64,000 nucleotides of DNA from Anseranas semipalmata (GCA_013399115.1 VXAA01006474.1:1-64000); one strand, 5' to 3'; counted from the stretch's first letter, positions 12,421-26,085 are shown. The notes: generated from the sequence alone by a model not told the origin. Numbers and translations: made by a program.

Positions 12421-15400
12421 AGGCCTTGATTTTTATTTTTTTATTTTTTTTAAATGTGGTCCACATTTATAACAGCACAGTTAGATTTACCTTCCAAGAT
12501 TCTGCTCCTCATAAATATATTTGGGTTTTTATTTCATTTCTAAACATTCAGAAGTGAAGGAAAGAAGAAGGCGAGTACAGCTGTAAGTAAGAATACAGAC
12601 ATGTTCGAAGGAGCAGGCAGAGTTTAGGATAAGAAATATAGTGACAATATTGTGATTTACAGATCAAACATTCCAGCCAGAAGCTCTGTAGGAAAGCAAG
12701 ATATAGTACGGTTCCAAATAACAGGATAGCTCTTCAGCTGATGCAATTCAGCAAAGCTCTACTGGAAACAATGAAGTTACGCTGATTTACACTGGCTTGA
12801 GCTCTTGCTCAATATGTTTATAGCTTAATGGCTCAATATTAATCTAAAAATCAGAAAAATAACAACTTGTCATTTATTTAACCCCAGCATGATGGAAGGT
12901 TAAACTAAATACAGAAAGCCCATAACAAATAGCAGGGACATTCTAAGGTCACCAAATGAAGGCTGTCGTTTTTGTATTCAGGCCAATGATAAAAGAGTTT
13001 TTAAATGTTTGGACATTCAATCTATGTAGTGCCACAACCTGAACATACCCCTTTGCCAAACACAGGCTCACTAAATCCTCTTGGAATGTTGTTTACCTCT
13101 GAATAAATCAAATTTGACAGCGTAGGTTAACTTTACAGATTCATTTTTCAATCACAAGTGATTGATATTTCTCACAGAAAGAAAGCTACAGAATTCTTAC
13201 TGCATTACTGGCTATTGGAAGTCATATTGTTCCTGGGTATCATATGGAAATCCAAGCCATTTTTCAAGTACTTTGTTTCAGAGTCATCCACCCTCTCTGT
13301 GAGAACACAGTAGTGAGTGTGCTCAAACGAGGATAACCCAGCAGAAGATAGTTTATCAATTATTTTAAGTCGGTGTCTGTCTCCCAGAGGCTGAACATGC
13401 TGTATTGTGCATTTTTCAGCAGTAGGCCAGTACTAAAATCCTAAATCCATTATCCAGGCTTATGTCACACAACAATAAAGAACAGGCTATTGCAAGAAAC
13501 TGAATGAAAGCTGAGATATGGGAAGGTTTATTGTTAGTTGATTAAAAACAAATCATAACAAAATAGGAAAGGGAGCTTGAAGCAATCTCTATCATTTGAT
13601 TTTAAAAACAACTCCTTTGGAAAGGCCAGAAATAATAAAAAAGTCTTCATTTTAAAATGTGTATGTGTATCTTACTCATTTAATTAAAAAATAAATATGC
13701 ATATGAAATCTTCTGATGTCAGCAAGAATATTCATATATTGCATTACTTGTTTGTTCAACTGAATCTGCTATTTTGGTTAGTATCTGTTTAATTATTATA
13801 TGTAATATTGCTTGAGGCTATCTGATATGGGTGTGTATGAAAAAATGATTGTAATTCACTTTTATTATTATAATGACCTTGGTCTATGACAGGACTGAAT
13901 TAAATATCAGTAAGAATTTACACAATTCACTGTGCTCACGTTTATGCCACTTAACATTCAGTGTTTAACTGGAGCACCTAAGTTAGGTGGATGGATTTAG
14001 ATGCACATTTGTCCTGGGGCTCTCTGCACTGTCATTGAAGACTGATAGGCACTGCCAAAAGGCAATTCAGGCCTCAGATGAATGGAATTAGCCTTTGGGG
14101 TGCCCGCTGCCTCCATTTTCTATAGAGGGAGCCTAGGGTAAGTATGTTTCTACTCTCAGTGCTTCCACTGAGTGCTTAACAGTCATCTTGGAGAGTATGC
14201 TATACATACATTCTGGAAAACAGATATCTTTTCATTTTTAATGTTTTTAATAATGTTTTAATATTAAATATAATAATATGATGTTAGAACACTAAGATTT
14301 CCTGATCATAAAGTGAACATCTAGCTGACAAAAAAAAACATCCAGTGTAGAAATCACAGCTTCACATAGAATTTTTCCCGTGTCTTATTACAATATAGTC
14401 TATAAGTGCTTGAACATGTAACAGAGCTAATTTCTACAGTCATACATCTAGGTACTCATCAATCTTTATTTTTTTAATGTAGTCTAAAGCTATTGTCATA
14501 TGGTCCCAGATACCTTCATTACAGATGGGTAAATAGTTTATTTGAGAAATTTACTTCCTACCTACTTATATATCACAAACAGGGCCCAGGCACCGTGCAT
14601 CAGGAGGGTGTGCAGTGCTGTGGGTCTCGAAAAAGTTACCGCTCTTTGCCTTGAAAAGTCACTCTCAGGAGGAAAACTGATGATGTAGAAAGACTATTCA
14701 GTACTCTCCTGCCTTTCCAAAAGGATTGCCTATGGAGTCCTCTTTGAGGAGGAAGGACCTAAAAGGAGGAGATAGGGCGGTCCTAGACAGGAATAACTAG
14801 AAGAGTAAGACTGACTTTGCTGCTGAACAGATATTGGTCCTCAAACAGGAATTTTGTTCCATTTAACTTCAACATGTCTTACAGTAGCAGGCTTACCATG
14901 AACAGAGAAGAATGGAACAGCAAAAAAAAAAAAAAAAGATACTGTTTCAAAATTCAGATTTCAAAATCTGCTATGAAGTATTTTAGGGCACACAGCTCTC
15001 ATCTGACACTCTGGAGGTCAATTTTTGCTATCCAAAGTTATTTTCATCTTGAATGTCCAGTTATGATATTCAAGTATTGCTGTTCTAGACAGTGTTCAAC
15101 AAGGGCTGAAAAGTAAATACTTTCCTCTAGTTTTATTTTCATTTAAGGGTAAGGCAAGTATTTTAGAATTGAGGAGAGGAAACAAACAAGCAAGAAGAGA
15201 ACAACTTTTAAAATTACACACCAATTCTAGTTCCCATGGTTCTCAGCTCTCAGCTGGATTTATAGTTGGAGAGTTGGGTAGGCATTTCTCCACACTAGTA
15301 CACTACAGTAAGAATTCAAGGTTTTCCAAGGATTTTCAGGGAAAGAAAGACAAGTAAGTGAAAAAACAAACAAACAAACAAAAAAACAAAGAGGAAAGGA

Positions 15401-15738
15401 CCACCAAGTTCCAAATACCAAAAAGACAGTATCCATTATACCCATGTAGGATGTGATAGTTGCTGGTTCAAGTTCTCGATTAACCTTAGGCTCCCATTTT
15501 CTAGATGAGTTCTTTAACTCCCCAGCAGTGTATCTGAGTGGGATGTACCTTTTCCAGTTGCATCAATTTTGTAAAAATTTAAAGATTCTTTATACCATTG
15601 CACCTACATAGAAGATCTAGTCAGTCTAATCAAGATCAGGTTCTTTAATTTAGGTCTTGCATCTACCAGAGAAATCACACAAGCAGACAATTATTTGCTA
15701 TGTTGTGAGTTGTTCTAACCCAGCAAACATTTTTCATT
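12421..15738. other. AT-rich noncoding DNA with simple A and CAAA tracts
   Basis: Contains an A/T-rich stretch around 14230-14285, an A run at 14922-14937 and an A/CAAA-rich tract at 15361-15391. No exon, RNA gene or dispersed repeat was recognised. Confidence 0.55.
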
Positions 15739-15751
15739 AAAAAAAAAAAAA

Positions 15752-15807
15752 AAAAGTAAGGATCTTATACCAGCAGCTATTGGCTTATATCTGGTATCCT
15801 TACTTTT
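15752..15807. repeat. Long imperfect inverted repeat (hairpin) beside a poly(A) run
   Basis: The left arm AAAAGTAAGGAT (15752-15763) plus ACCAG (15769-15773) is perfectly complementary to CTGGT (15791-15795) plus ATCCTTACTTTT (15796-15807). The only interruptions are a five-base bulge (15764-15768) and a 17-base loop. This gives 17 paired bases. An A run at 15739-15755 leads into the left arm. It could be a miRNA-sized hairpin, the relic of a foldback element or a chance inverted duplication. There is no evidence of expression. Confidence 0.6.
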
Positions 15808-16740
15808 CCCATATATGTTTTAGTAAACACTGCCATCATTTATTAACTCCTTTAATTTAGGGAAGCAACTGCAGAAACGATTGTACTTCACAGAAATTTC
15901 CCTCAGTCTGGGCTGCCTTCAACACAGAGCTGCTGAAGAAAGTGATTACATTTAACAACTGCAGTTACTTCGAAGCAGAAGAGTTAGCCATTACGACCCA
16001 TCCGTGTATAAAGAGCAAACACGAATGTCTAGTGCAAAGTTCAGAATTTAATAGATGCACAGACATCAAGTCCAGCCAGCTCTGACTTCTGCTTAACATG
16101 GGCCACACAACCAAATCCAGTAATTGGTACAACACCTGATACGGGAACTGCCCTTATTTTTGCTCAAGGTTCCTGACATGGTTATTTAACTGTCCGTCCA
16201 TCTATCCACCCAGTTTTCTGCCTTTTTAATGGCAACTTCCTTTCTCACACTCTCCCCCTCTCTCACCCTGAACAGCTGCAGTATGTAATGTACACTATCA
16301 TTTACTTATAAAATTGTTCCTAAAAATTATCATAATGAAAATATTGTTATCTATTTTATCTTCTATTTACAATAATCCTACAAACTAATGATTGTATTTT
16401 GCTCTACTGGAAGGACTTTAAATATTTGGCTATATTCAAAATTTAATCAAGGGTCACAACATCCTCATTCCTCTGGGGAAGTCAGCTGTTGTTGAGCAAA
16501 AGATAAGCAGAACTGATCTGGTCTGATGCAAAGCTTTTCAGCCCTACTGAAGCCTTGGCAACAATCTCATTACCCTCAACATAGCCAGGATTTCACCCTT
16601 GATGTTAATCTGAAACATCCTTCAACAACTGAATCACTTTGTTTGTGAAACAAAAAGGTCTCCATAACAAAATGACTTGTCTTGTAAGATTTCCAGTACT
16701 TACTGCTTCTAGATAGAAAGCAAACACCAACAAGATAAAA
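15808..16740. other. Noncoding DNA, nothing recognised
   Basis: A pyrimidine-rich stretch near 16190-16270 is followed by AT-rich sequence. A minus-strand frame of 111 codons at 16605-16940 overlaps the antisense of the next CR1 and is not a gene. Confidence 0.55.
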
Positions 16741-17013
16741 GATAAGGGCCGAGTGGTGCCCAGTGACAGGACAAGAGGGAACGGCACAAACTGAAACATG
16801 GGAGGGTCGATCTGGACGTCATGAAACACTTTTTTTACTGTGAGGGTGACTGAGCATTGGAACAGATTGCCCAGAGAGGATGTGCATGTATCTTCATCTT
16901 TGGAGACACTCAAAAGCTGTCTGGATGTGGTCCTGGGCAACCTGCTTCAGCAGGGGGGTTGGACCAAATGACCTCCAGAGGTCCCTGCCAACCTCAGCCA
17001 TTCTGTGATTCTC
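16741..17013 (+). mobile_element. CR1 LINE, 5'-truncated 3' end
   Basis: This matches the 3' end of CR1 almost phrase for phrase. It has CGAGTGGTGCCCAGTGACAG near 16750, then GACAAGAGGGAACGG, then ACTTTTTTTACTGTGAGGGT (16829-16848). GGTCCTGGGCAACCTGCT and GGGGTTGGACCAAATGACC follow, and the end is CCATTCTGTGATTCTCT. It has a few substitutions and one shortened segment after CCTGCT (the usual GGGTGTCCCTGCTTGAG is reduced to TCAG). Truncation at the 5' end is typical of target-primed insertion. No coding capacity remains. Confidence 0.95.
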
Positions 17014-20000
17014 TAACAGTTGCCTGACAGACTTAGACTAGGTGGCCCAACTAAATGCTATGATTACTTTCTTACCAAATACAGCTGACCAAATTTTTAC
17101 CAGGACGTTGTGAAGAAAAGGTGCCTGCAATACCTCTAGAGAAGTAGATTAATAAAGCAAGGTAATCACAGCTTCCTGAAGTACCTCCTAAGACATCAGC
17201 TAGCAATGGCTATTTCCCTCCAATTCAATTCATAAAAGAGTATTTTCAAAAGATATCATAATTCCTTGCATTTGCACAAGTTTCCTGTAGGACAGATTTC
17301 CAGTGACCTTAGCCAGAGGCTGTAATTATTCATTACATAAAGACCCCTTTTCAGTGCTCAAGAAAGTGAGGAGCAGCTTCATACTATCTAGATGACAGTT
17401 CAAGATGAGCAATATTAACTTTAAATAGCAAATTAATCTTTTTATAGACCATGCTTAATCCTTGGGCAGAACCTTACAGTTATTAGCACCACCTGGTGCA
17501 ATATGCATAAAATTCACTGCCACTGTTGAGACAGACCAAAGCTTATGCTAGATTTCAATTCCACGTAAGGTTTCAAATAAGGATTTAAATGGGATTTTGG
17601 GGTGTGGAGTGAAAGGGGTGGCTAAGCTAGTCATTTGCCAGGGTGGTATACTTGCTGTGAACTCATTGTGTGTTCTAATTCTACTGTAGACCTAAATATG
17701 CAAAGTAATAGAATGCACCTTTTATTAATTATATCAATAAATTCTGACTGCAGCATCATGTTTAAAAATTATACGTAATGTAGATGATTAAATATACAAA
17801 AAACAACAAAAAGCATCTTATCAGATCACCTGTCTTATATGCCTTTGCCCAATCACATGAAACTCAGCTAAAAATACTTCAACATTTTTTGCCAGACATT
17901 ACAATGATGAGGATTAAAAAAAAAAAAAATACAAAGAGCAGAGCTTTTTCTCAATGATTTTTCCAGACCCGAGACACCCACAAACATGCAAAACTGGAAA
18001 AAAAAAAAAAAAAAGATTCTTTTTTCTTATTGATTTGGTCAGTTGGTAAAAAGGGTATGACAGTAAGGGGAATGTACAGTACATGTGTTTTGATCTTTCT
18101 TAAGGTTGTAATAGAGAGGTTATACATTTCATCTGAGCTGACAGCAGTTTGAAATGTTATAGATAGGCTTCCCAAGAACAACCATTATTTACTGTTTGAC
18201 TGTAATGTCAGTCTTTTTCTGCTTTTTCAATATTGTTTGCACTTTGCCTTTGTGAAAAGGGTCTTGATTGAACCATACAAGGGGAGATATTTCTATCTTT
18301 CTATGGGATCAATGAAGATGTGTTTACAGGTCCAGGACACAGTGTACACACCACAATAATGGATTTTAGTCTGTTTGTTGACTGAAAGCTCCTTTTCTTT
18401 GTAACTTGTCAATCTTGCATCTATTACTTGATTGCAACATAAAAGGCTATTTGGACAAGCTCTGAAACAACAACTGTATCAATCTAACTGAAGTGGTTAC
18501 CTGCACTAAGTATGCTGCCTTTAGCAAGATAAATCACTTAAAACTTGAAATCATGCAGGACTTTATTTGCCTCTCCATCTGTCATTTCTACTGAGTGCAG
18601 TTCTCTTTAAAATACTTTTATTGAAATAGTAGTAATCAACATGTGATTGCAATAACAAAAATTAAACCCCTTCTGAACATAAGCAGAAACTGCACGTGCA
18701 AACCAGTGCTCCAGCACATATCTTTTCCATCAGTGCTCTCTTGTACCCTGCTATGACCAACGCATTATTTAGTCAAGAGAGACTGTCCTTAGCTTCTACT
18801 CCTCAAATTATTTCATGGTGTCCATTAGAGGAACACATTCTTTCCTTACCCCTCCAGGTAGGCGATAAACTTGTATCCTGAAGCATCTGATCTCATTACA
18901 CTTATCGAGTCTTGAAAAATGCACGCATTCATAATCCCGATAGAAGTATTCATCCCCTACCACAAAATACAGCTAAACTGTTTGATTCAATGACCTCCAA
19001 CACCAGCAAACTCCACAGGGTGACAGCATGCAGCATAAACTCTGTCAGAGTGCCTATGCTGTCGCACAGAAAAATAAAACAAAAGACTCTGGTTTGGAAA
19101 TGTCGCAACGAGTCGGAAAGGAGTGACACCTCAGGGAGCGTGAGCCAACAGAGGGGAAGTCTGCCCTAGACTACCACCAGAGGTAACTCTGCTGAGCCAG
19201 AAAGGTTGCAGGGGCAAACACTATAATTACAGCAGCAGGGATAGCAGAGACAGGGACTCAGAGTTCAACAATAGCTGTAATCAGCACTGAATTTTCTTTT
19301 TTCCTCTCTGCTTTGTGCTAACTAGAGCCAGCAGTGGGAGCACCTGATCCTCCTAACTCAACAGCTCTCCAGTTCCAGGGGTCTACATGAATACAGCCAG
19401 ACTGCCACATACTGTTGGACACCAGAGAAGAACAATTATTGCTGTCATTTCACAACTGAGTCTTAAGACATGCATCAGCTTTGGTTCGAGTACATGCTAT
19501 TACTCCTAGCAGACCACAGCAACTCTACAGAACTGAATATGCTTTGCTAGACAGCCAAATACAATACCAAAGGTAATACCGAAAAGAAGCACCAACACAG
19601 AAGTTGACACAGCTCTGAAAACTACCCAGCAAAAATGATGTCCTCGTAACAAGGCTCTGCCATTTGAAACGCATTCACTGACCACAGAATACTGCTGCAT
19701 TTTTTCTAACCATAGTGGTCATTTCTAAAATTATCATTACTAGAAGCAGCTATTTCTCATTCAGAGTAGAAGAACAACAGTTTGATTGACCTGTACTCTG
19801 TTATTCCCTGGTAGCAAGCACAGTAACAAGAAAAGGACAGCAAACACCTGTTTCAAAATAATTTCCTATATAGCAGTGATTGGACTGCTATCAGGGGAAA
19901 ACGTTGTAGTCTCAGTGCTATCACACTGGAAAGCTTCACTGGCAGTAACATTTTTAGTAACACAGCTTTTCAAACTAAAATGTAGAAATATTCTTTCTAA

Positions 20001-21984
20001 ATTGCATAAGACTGTGCCTGTTTTACTCTCCTTTGTTCATACTTGCTCATGAAAGTCACAAGTAATTAACTTCTATCTGAATGAGTCATGGTTCTAAAAG
20101 CTTGTGCTTTTAAAAAGACCGTGGCAGTAAGTTCAAAAAGAACTGAGAGACATCAGCATAAAACAAACTCAGAAATATTATTTTCACACACATTTCATAT
20201 GCTGCTTCTGAGATGCTTTTGCTCTTTGGCCTTTACATTTCTGAGGCTCAGTAAAATAAGCTCCATTATAATTTTAGAAAACATTTGTGTGGTTAGTCAG
20301 TAATGATAGTCCTCTTGCCTCTGCAGAAGTCAAGCAGAAAACTAAAGGCAGCAAATGTTTTTTGGGAGCAGTGAGCAGCATTACATACAACAAAAGGCCA
20401 TCTTATGCTATTTTGTGTGCTAACCCGCTCTACTTGCTTAAGAAAACCTCTTCTGTACTTACTTGGAGTTCCAAGCATTTCTCCTTGGTATGAGGCAATC
20501 ACAGAAACAGTGACAGGGTTCAGCAGGTTTGCACGCACACATAGCAGACAGGCCTAAGAGGTTACTGTTAAATTGATTTGTAATCGTGTGGCCAACTAGC
20601 TAGCCAAACTCCACACAACTCTGAACAAAAATGCATTAACAGTCTGCCGAATCCTAAAAACCTTCAAGAAGTTTTACAGAACTATTAGTTTAAAAAGTAC
20701 TAGAAAATTAATCGTAGAGCTGCATTTCCAATTCCTTTAAGTACCTTTGTTTCAGTCTCAATGCCATGCAATTTATCACATTAGTCACTGTAATATGGGG
20801 CATATGATGCAGCTTAAAGAAAGAGAATGAATAAACTAAGTACATTTCTGTCTTTTTATCCTGTTTTCATCGTCTAAAAAGGAAGTTTCTAAAGATAGAG
20901 GAGGAGAGCAGCAGGAGCACTAGTAAGGGATGGAAGCTGCAACAAATCAGTATTCCATTTACAATGCCAGCCAGCGAACAGCTTTCTGTGAAGCACAGTA
21001 TGCAAAGAAACAGTTAAGAAACCGCGTTTTGTTGTAGAAAGAGAAGGGAGACAAAGAAAATATTCACTAAGTATATATAATAAAATATATATTACAATGT
21101 CTTGCAATTCCTGATACTAAAATAGCCCAAAATCCCTGAACAGGATGAGCTGCTACTGCATGTTTTATATGTATAAAACGTCTGAAAGATCCAAGTTATG
21201 AAAAGCTAGCAACACAAGTCAGTGGCAGCCTTTCAGTGCCAGCAATTTAGGTTCCACGTAACTGGTTTATGCTGCCACTTCAAATGGTGTTGGTGGGCTG
21301 AACCTTTTAAATAGGAAAAGCAAAAATAAAGAACTTTAATTCCACCCAAATTAAAAGGACATGATACCTTGTGCTGTTTTCTCACAAAAGTGTTATAAAT
21401 TTGACATCCAGAGCAACTTAAAAGCCCTTGCTACCTCTGAACTAATTTGTAAACACTGGGGACACAGCACATTTCCTCCTTAAAGGTACAGTGTGTATTC
21501 CAGTCATGTCAATGGAAGCTTCCCTGTTTTTTGTCTTAAACTGACTTCCCACTTGACAGCCTTATGTCACCTCAATGCCACTTCCTCTGTCAATCTCAGT
21601 CAGTTTTTCTCAGCCACAAGTAGATGGAAAAGAAAAATTGTCCACATATGTTGTTTTCAAAGCCTGACACAGGGACTATTTTTGTGGTAAGTGCATAAAT
21701 GCTCAAGCCTTAGCTGTTTAATTCCTGCTAATAAACCTGATCACATCAGACTGGCAAGCCTTGATCTATGCTTATTACATGTTGTTTGATGTACACGGAG
21801 AAAATAAACAGTATTTTTCTATATCTATACATGCATATCAGTGTCATGCACGGGCTGAGACTGCTTATGCCAACCTCTGGCCTAGTGAAAGATTTTACCG
21901 TCTGACCAGCGAAGGTAAAGTTTAAATACATACAGAGAGTGCTGGTACCACAGTAATTCCAAAATTTGAGAGGACAAAAAAAAA
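17014..21984. other. Noncoding DNA with A runs, no gene recognised
   Basis: The palindrome-like GCACCACCTGGTGC lies near 17487-17500, and A runs occur near 17916-17930 and 17999-18014. Several 60-90 codon frames between 18.7 and 20.5 kb lie on both strands and have no family resemblance. Nothing else was recognised. Confidence 0.55.
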
Positions 21985-22022
21985 ATCTGAGAGGAGATGA
22001 ACACGCATCTCCTGTGTGCCAG
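21985..22022 (+). repeat. 38-bp duplicated motif, copy A (with hairpin)
   Basis: This copy is 36/38 identical to 23382-23419. It contains the perfect 7-bp inverted repeat GGAGATG (21993-21999) / CATCTCC (22006-22012) with a six-base loop, followed by TGTGTGCCAG. The flanks of the two copies do not match, so this is a short dispersed repeat and not part of a long duplication. The source is unknown. Confidence 0.75.
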
Positions 22023-23381
22023 TAGCAGAAATAAGAATGATTTTAAGTCCGGGTATTTTTCATCAGAAAGAAGTGTTTGCCTAAGAGATCCTGGTGCATC
22101 AGATCCCATAGCTTGACATCATTTGCCATGTACCAATTTTTCCACTGAAAACTCTTATTTACACTTAACAGATTTTTTCAAAACCTTTACAGTGTAATTT
22201 CAAGTATGTTTGTGTAGCAGCCCTCTAAGTACAGTATGGCAAAAAATAGTTTTGCTTGCCTAATTCATTTAATATTAGGAAAGTCTGATTTGGGAATCAG
22301 GTCTGACCGTTCCTCAAGTTGCATGAAAGGCGGAAGAAAATGGCTTAGAAGTTCAGGTTAAACTTCACTACAAATTGGACGACAATCATTTTGGGAACTC
22401 AGTTTCCTTATTTTTTAGCAGTTGCAAAGATAGACAGGTGTTTCTCAACAGTATTGGTTAAAAAGGAAACTCCCAATTGATTGATTAAGTTGGTTAAAAA
22501 CTGTAATTCTGCCACTTTTTAAAGTAATGTGCAAAATTTACAATATAGTGATATGAAACTTTATTTTTAAGAATACAGTGTATTAAATTAAAAATCTTCA
22601 TTTAGAAATCAAAGATAGTTTTCGTTAAGAGACATTTCACAATAAATTTGCAATGTCCCTGTCACAAGCAAATGCACACTCCTGCCACTTTATCTGAAAG
22701 AAATGAGAGTCAGAAGTTTACTTCTGATGTGTGTGAACACCAGATTACTACATCATGGTGTAAATAAGAACATGAAAGCAGTCTCACATTTGAACTTGAC
22801 TTTCGTGAGATACCTGCATAGTTAAAAATTAGGTACAAGCTTATGTGTTTTGTTGATGCTTAATATTAAGAATCTTAGAAAGATGCACCTTGGCATCTTA
22901 AAACAAGGCAAAAAAAATCATTTAAGTTTTGCACTATTCTCAGTCCTGTGACTCAACAGTCCTCTACCTGACTCCACTCTAATACATAACTAGATTTTGG
23001 GTGCCAATAAGACCTACGCAGAACTTTTGTACCTACGTAAAAATTCCAATCCTATAAACCTCTGCTCAGATGTAGCCTAGCTCTGGCACCAAATTTTCTA
23101 TTGATGTCATATATTAAAGGTTTTATAAGTAGCTGTAGTGCTATTGCATTTATGCAGACCAGAAGCACCTTAGTTTCATACTATTGGTTTTCATGCAGAT
23201 TGCTGGCATTCCTCTATCTGGGTCCCTGAGGAACTTAACAGATCATGTATGATGCACATGATACAGATTACCCAAATGGTGACATTAAACTCTCTTTTTT
23301 ATTCAGCTATTTATTTTTAACACCACATTGTTCTAGTGGCAGAGCACTAACCTAAGAAGTGAAAAAGGTTGAATTCTCTGT
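22023..23381. other. AT-rich noncoding DNA between the two motif copies
   Basis: No repeat family or gene was recognised. The stretch at about 23330-23375 has a vaguely tRNA-like order (AGTGGCAGAGCAC, then GGTTGAATTCT), but it does not fold into a full cloverleaf and is not called. Confidence 0.5.
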
Positions 23382-23419
23382 ATCTGAGAGGAGATGAACA
23401 CACTTCTCCTGTGTGCCAG
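23382..23419 (+). repeat. 38-bp duplicated motif, copy B
   Basis: The second copy lies in direct orientation about 1.4 kb downstream of copy A. Two substitutions (in ACACACTTCTCC versus ACACGCATCTCC) reduce the hairpin stem from seven to five base pairs. The preceding 50 bases look weakly tRNA-like, so the motif could be the body of a tRNA-derived SINE, but this is inference. Confidence 0.75.
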
Positions 23420-26030
23420 CATAGCATCCAATAATAAGGTTTCCTTTTGTTCTGAAAGGCTAATATACTCCCCATCCTCCTGCTGAAGCTGTTCTGCTCA
23501 GAAAAGTTCAAGATTCAACCTTCAATGGAAAGGGAGTGATAACATGGATGTCCTCAAACAGCCTTCTCATTACAGCAATCTCAGGACAGCTTTCAAAAAA
23601 ACAATTTGCTTTCAACTCAACAGGAAGCCCACAACTAGTCAACTAGTATTACTAGGCTTCACAAGCAATGCACCTACTCATCTTTCATCTCATTTAGGAA
23701 AAAAAAGAGAAAAAAAAAAAAAAGAGCCTGCTCCATTTCTGTAAGCTGGAGTATTCAATTGTGTCTTCAGGAAAGGATCTTCAGCTGTGGACTCAGTACA
23801 GCCACCTCTCTTCAGGCCTGATTAAGTCCTGGAAAGGTGTCATATTTAAAATATTTTCTGTTTTAGTGCTGATGCAATCTTTAGTGATGATATAAAGTTT
23901 CTGGTGTAGTGCTTTAAAATTACCATATAACAGAGAGATGATTGACTTCCATGAACAATCTTAGTATTTATGAACTTGGTAAAATTGACCAAAATAATAT
24001 TCTTGGAAATATCTTCCTCCTCAAGGACTTTTCAAGCATCATAATTTCATGTTACTGGATCATCATTTATATTTATAGGTATTGTAGGCATTTGTACAAT
24101 CAGATCATATGTGAATTTAATGTATGCATAAATAAACGTGTGCTTAAACATTATCTTAGTGGAAGTGATAATGAAATACTACAGCTGATTAAATCAATCA
24201 GGTAAATTGTCCCTACAAATATAGAAGGAGGTACTGCAAATATTTCCCAGATTTCCTTTTCCTGAAAAGTTGGTTATCTTGTTAATTCAGGCAGGTATTA
24301 ACTATCCAATAAATTCAGCATATCCCTAGTTGTAAGCTGTCAGGATGTGACATAACATCCTATAACATGATGCTACATGGTACATAATGCCTGAAATTAA
24401 AAAGAAAATGAAAGCAAGACATTTCTTTCAGAGAAATAGTAGGCAGCTAATCTGAATATTTGGGGTAATTGGATCTAGGAAGAGAGAGAGAGAGAGATCA
24501 TTATTTCAGGTTCCCTAGTGAGTGTTAATTAGTCATATTGCTTCATTGTTTGACAAAGAGAACATTGCTCGTACTGCTAAATCTGTAATGACACATAGGC
24601 TTTTGCAGCACAGGTATTTTAAACTACCTTGACTGACTGACAGGTGGGTATTTCTATTCATAGTTGAGTGTGCTCACAGAGTCAAAGTTATGTTGTCTCA
24701 GAGGCATGAGAGTTTTCTCATACTGATCATGATCAGCTTTACTTTTAAACAGCAGAGAACAAATTGCACTCTGACCATTAAAATGGGAGTCCTCTCTATT
24801 TGTAAGCATAAAGGGTACATACTTGCCTTTAAGAACGAGGCCTCAGTGCTACAGTTAGCCAGCTAGCAGTCAACGGCTATAGGTAAAGTACAAGTACTTC
24901 GCTACCATGCTAGCCACCCAAGTCCAACACTGAGGTGCATGAGTGGCAGTGGCCTGTCAAACTTCTGTTGTTTGGTTTTGACAGCCTGATCTTTGGCACT
25001 TGAAAACTTAAGTAAGTAAGAAACAGTATCACAGAGATAGCTGTATTGCTCTCTGTATCTTTGAAATGACTACATTGTCCAAAAAGAAAGAAGAGAAATA
25101 CTGGCTGTACTCGCTGTTTGAACCTCAGATTAAGGTGCTTACTTCAAATAACATTAATATATTGAAGTCAATAAATAGGTTCAATAGAAAGGAAGTAGAG
25201 AAACAACTAGAAAATTATGTGATGGTCTGACATTCCCAGACATGTAAAACATTTTCAAATTGTTCTTCCACATCCTTTAATCTGAAGTCTCTTTCCTCCT
25301 AACAATAGGATTACTGATTGCTACAAGACATGGGAATTGTGAGTGGTTATTGGATTTTTTTCTTTTTTTCTTTTTTTCTTTTTTTTAAAATGAGTAACAG
25401 ATGACCTAGCTCAGGCACTCAGATACCTGTGATGTATCCAGCTTTGTCTTCTTCAGTATATCTTACTGGTTAGCAGGGAGGGTCCTTGTTCAGTTCATTG
25501 ACTTCTGCGTGCATTCGTGTCCTTACTCAAGTGCGCTCTACAGATAAGCAGTGATAAATTAAAGCTAGACAGATGAAGAAGATCCCACTGCTAGTTTTGC
25601 GCTCTGCTTTCTTAATTTACTGAGTTAAAACTTACAATGCTTTGAGAGCCTATTAATGAATTGGTTAGCTTTACCTATCTTGGATGTGTTTTCAGAGGGC
25701 AGAGCAATGGCTAAGGATGGGAACAACTTCGCTCATTAAGTCATCATTGCCTGTCTGTCAGAACAACTCGTTGCCTATCTCTTCCCTTGAACTGTAGGAA
25801 GAATCCTGGCAACATTTACTGCAGGAGATCAACCACAATAGTATCTGTATCCCAGTGTGGAACCACACATTTTCAAGAACGACACTGTGCTAGAAAGGAC
25901 TGCATTACTTTTTGTACATTTCAACATTTCCCTTGCAGTCCAGATCTAAATTTACTTCTGGCTACTTTTATCTGAAAAAAAAAAAAAAAAAAAAGATAAA
26001 CTTTCATAAAAAAAAAAAAAATCCGAATTT
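23420..26030. other. Noncoding DNA with simple repeats
   Basis: Contains an A-rich tract at 23700-23723, a (GA)n tract at 24479-24497, a (TTTTTTTC)n pyrimidine tract at 25355-25388, and a 14-bp palindrome AAGTACAAGTACTT near 24888. Two A runs at 25975-25994 and 26008-26021 precede the assembly gap. No gene was recognised. Confidence 0.55.
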
Positions 26031-26085
26031 NNNNNNNNNNNNNNNNNNNNNNNNNNNNNNNNNNNNNNNNNNNNNNNNNNNNNNN
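26031..26085. other. Assembly gap (55 N)
   Basis: An unresolved run of N is flanked on both sides by A-rich sequence (A runs at 25975-25994, 26008-26021 and from 26086). The apparent open frames crossing it are artefacts. The gap probably reflects a homopolymer-rich segment that sequencing did not resolve. Single N bases at 34220 and 55200 also sit beside A or T homopolymers. Confidence 0.97.

Noticed and set aside
16605..16940. 111-codon minus-strand open frame
   Set aside because: It runs antisense through the CR1 3' end and reflects repeat sequence.
17487..17500. GCACCACCTGGTGC as a possible CTCF site
   Set aside because: It lacks the extended GC-rich CTCF core and is better read as an E-box-like short inverted repeat.
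23330..23380. tRNA-like order of words (AGTGGCAGAGCAC ... GGTTGAATTCT)
   Set aside because: No complete cloverleaf, acceptor stem or anticodon arm could be formed. At most it is a SINE relic.
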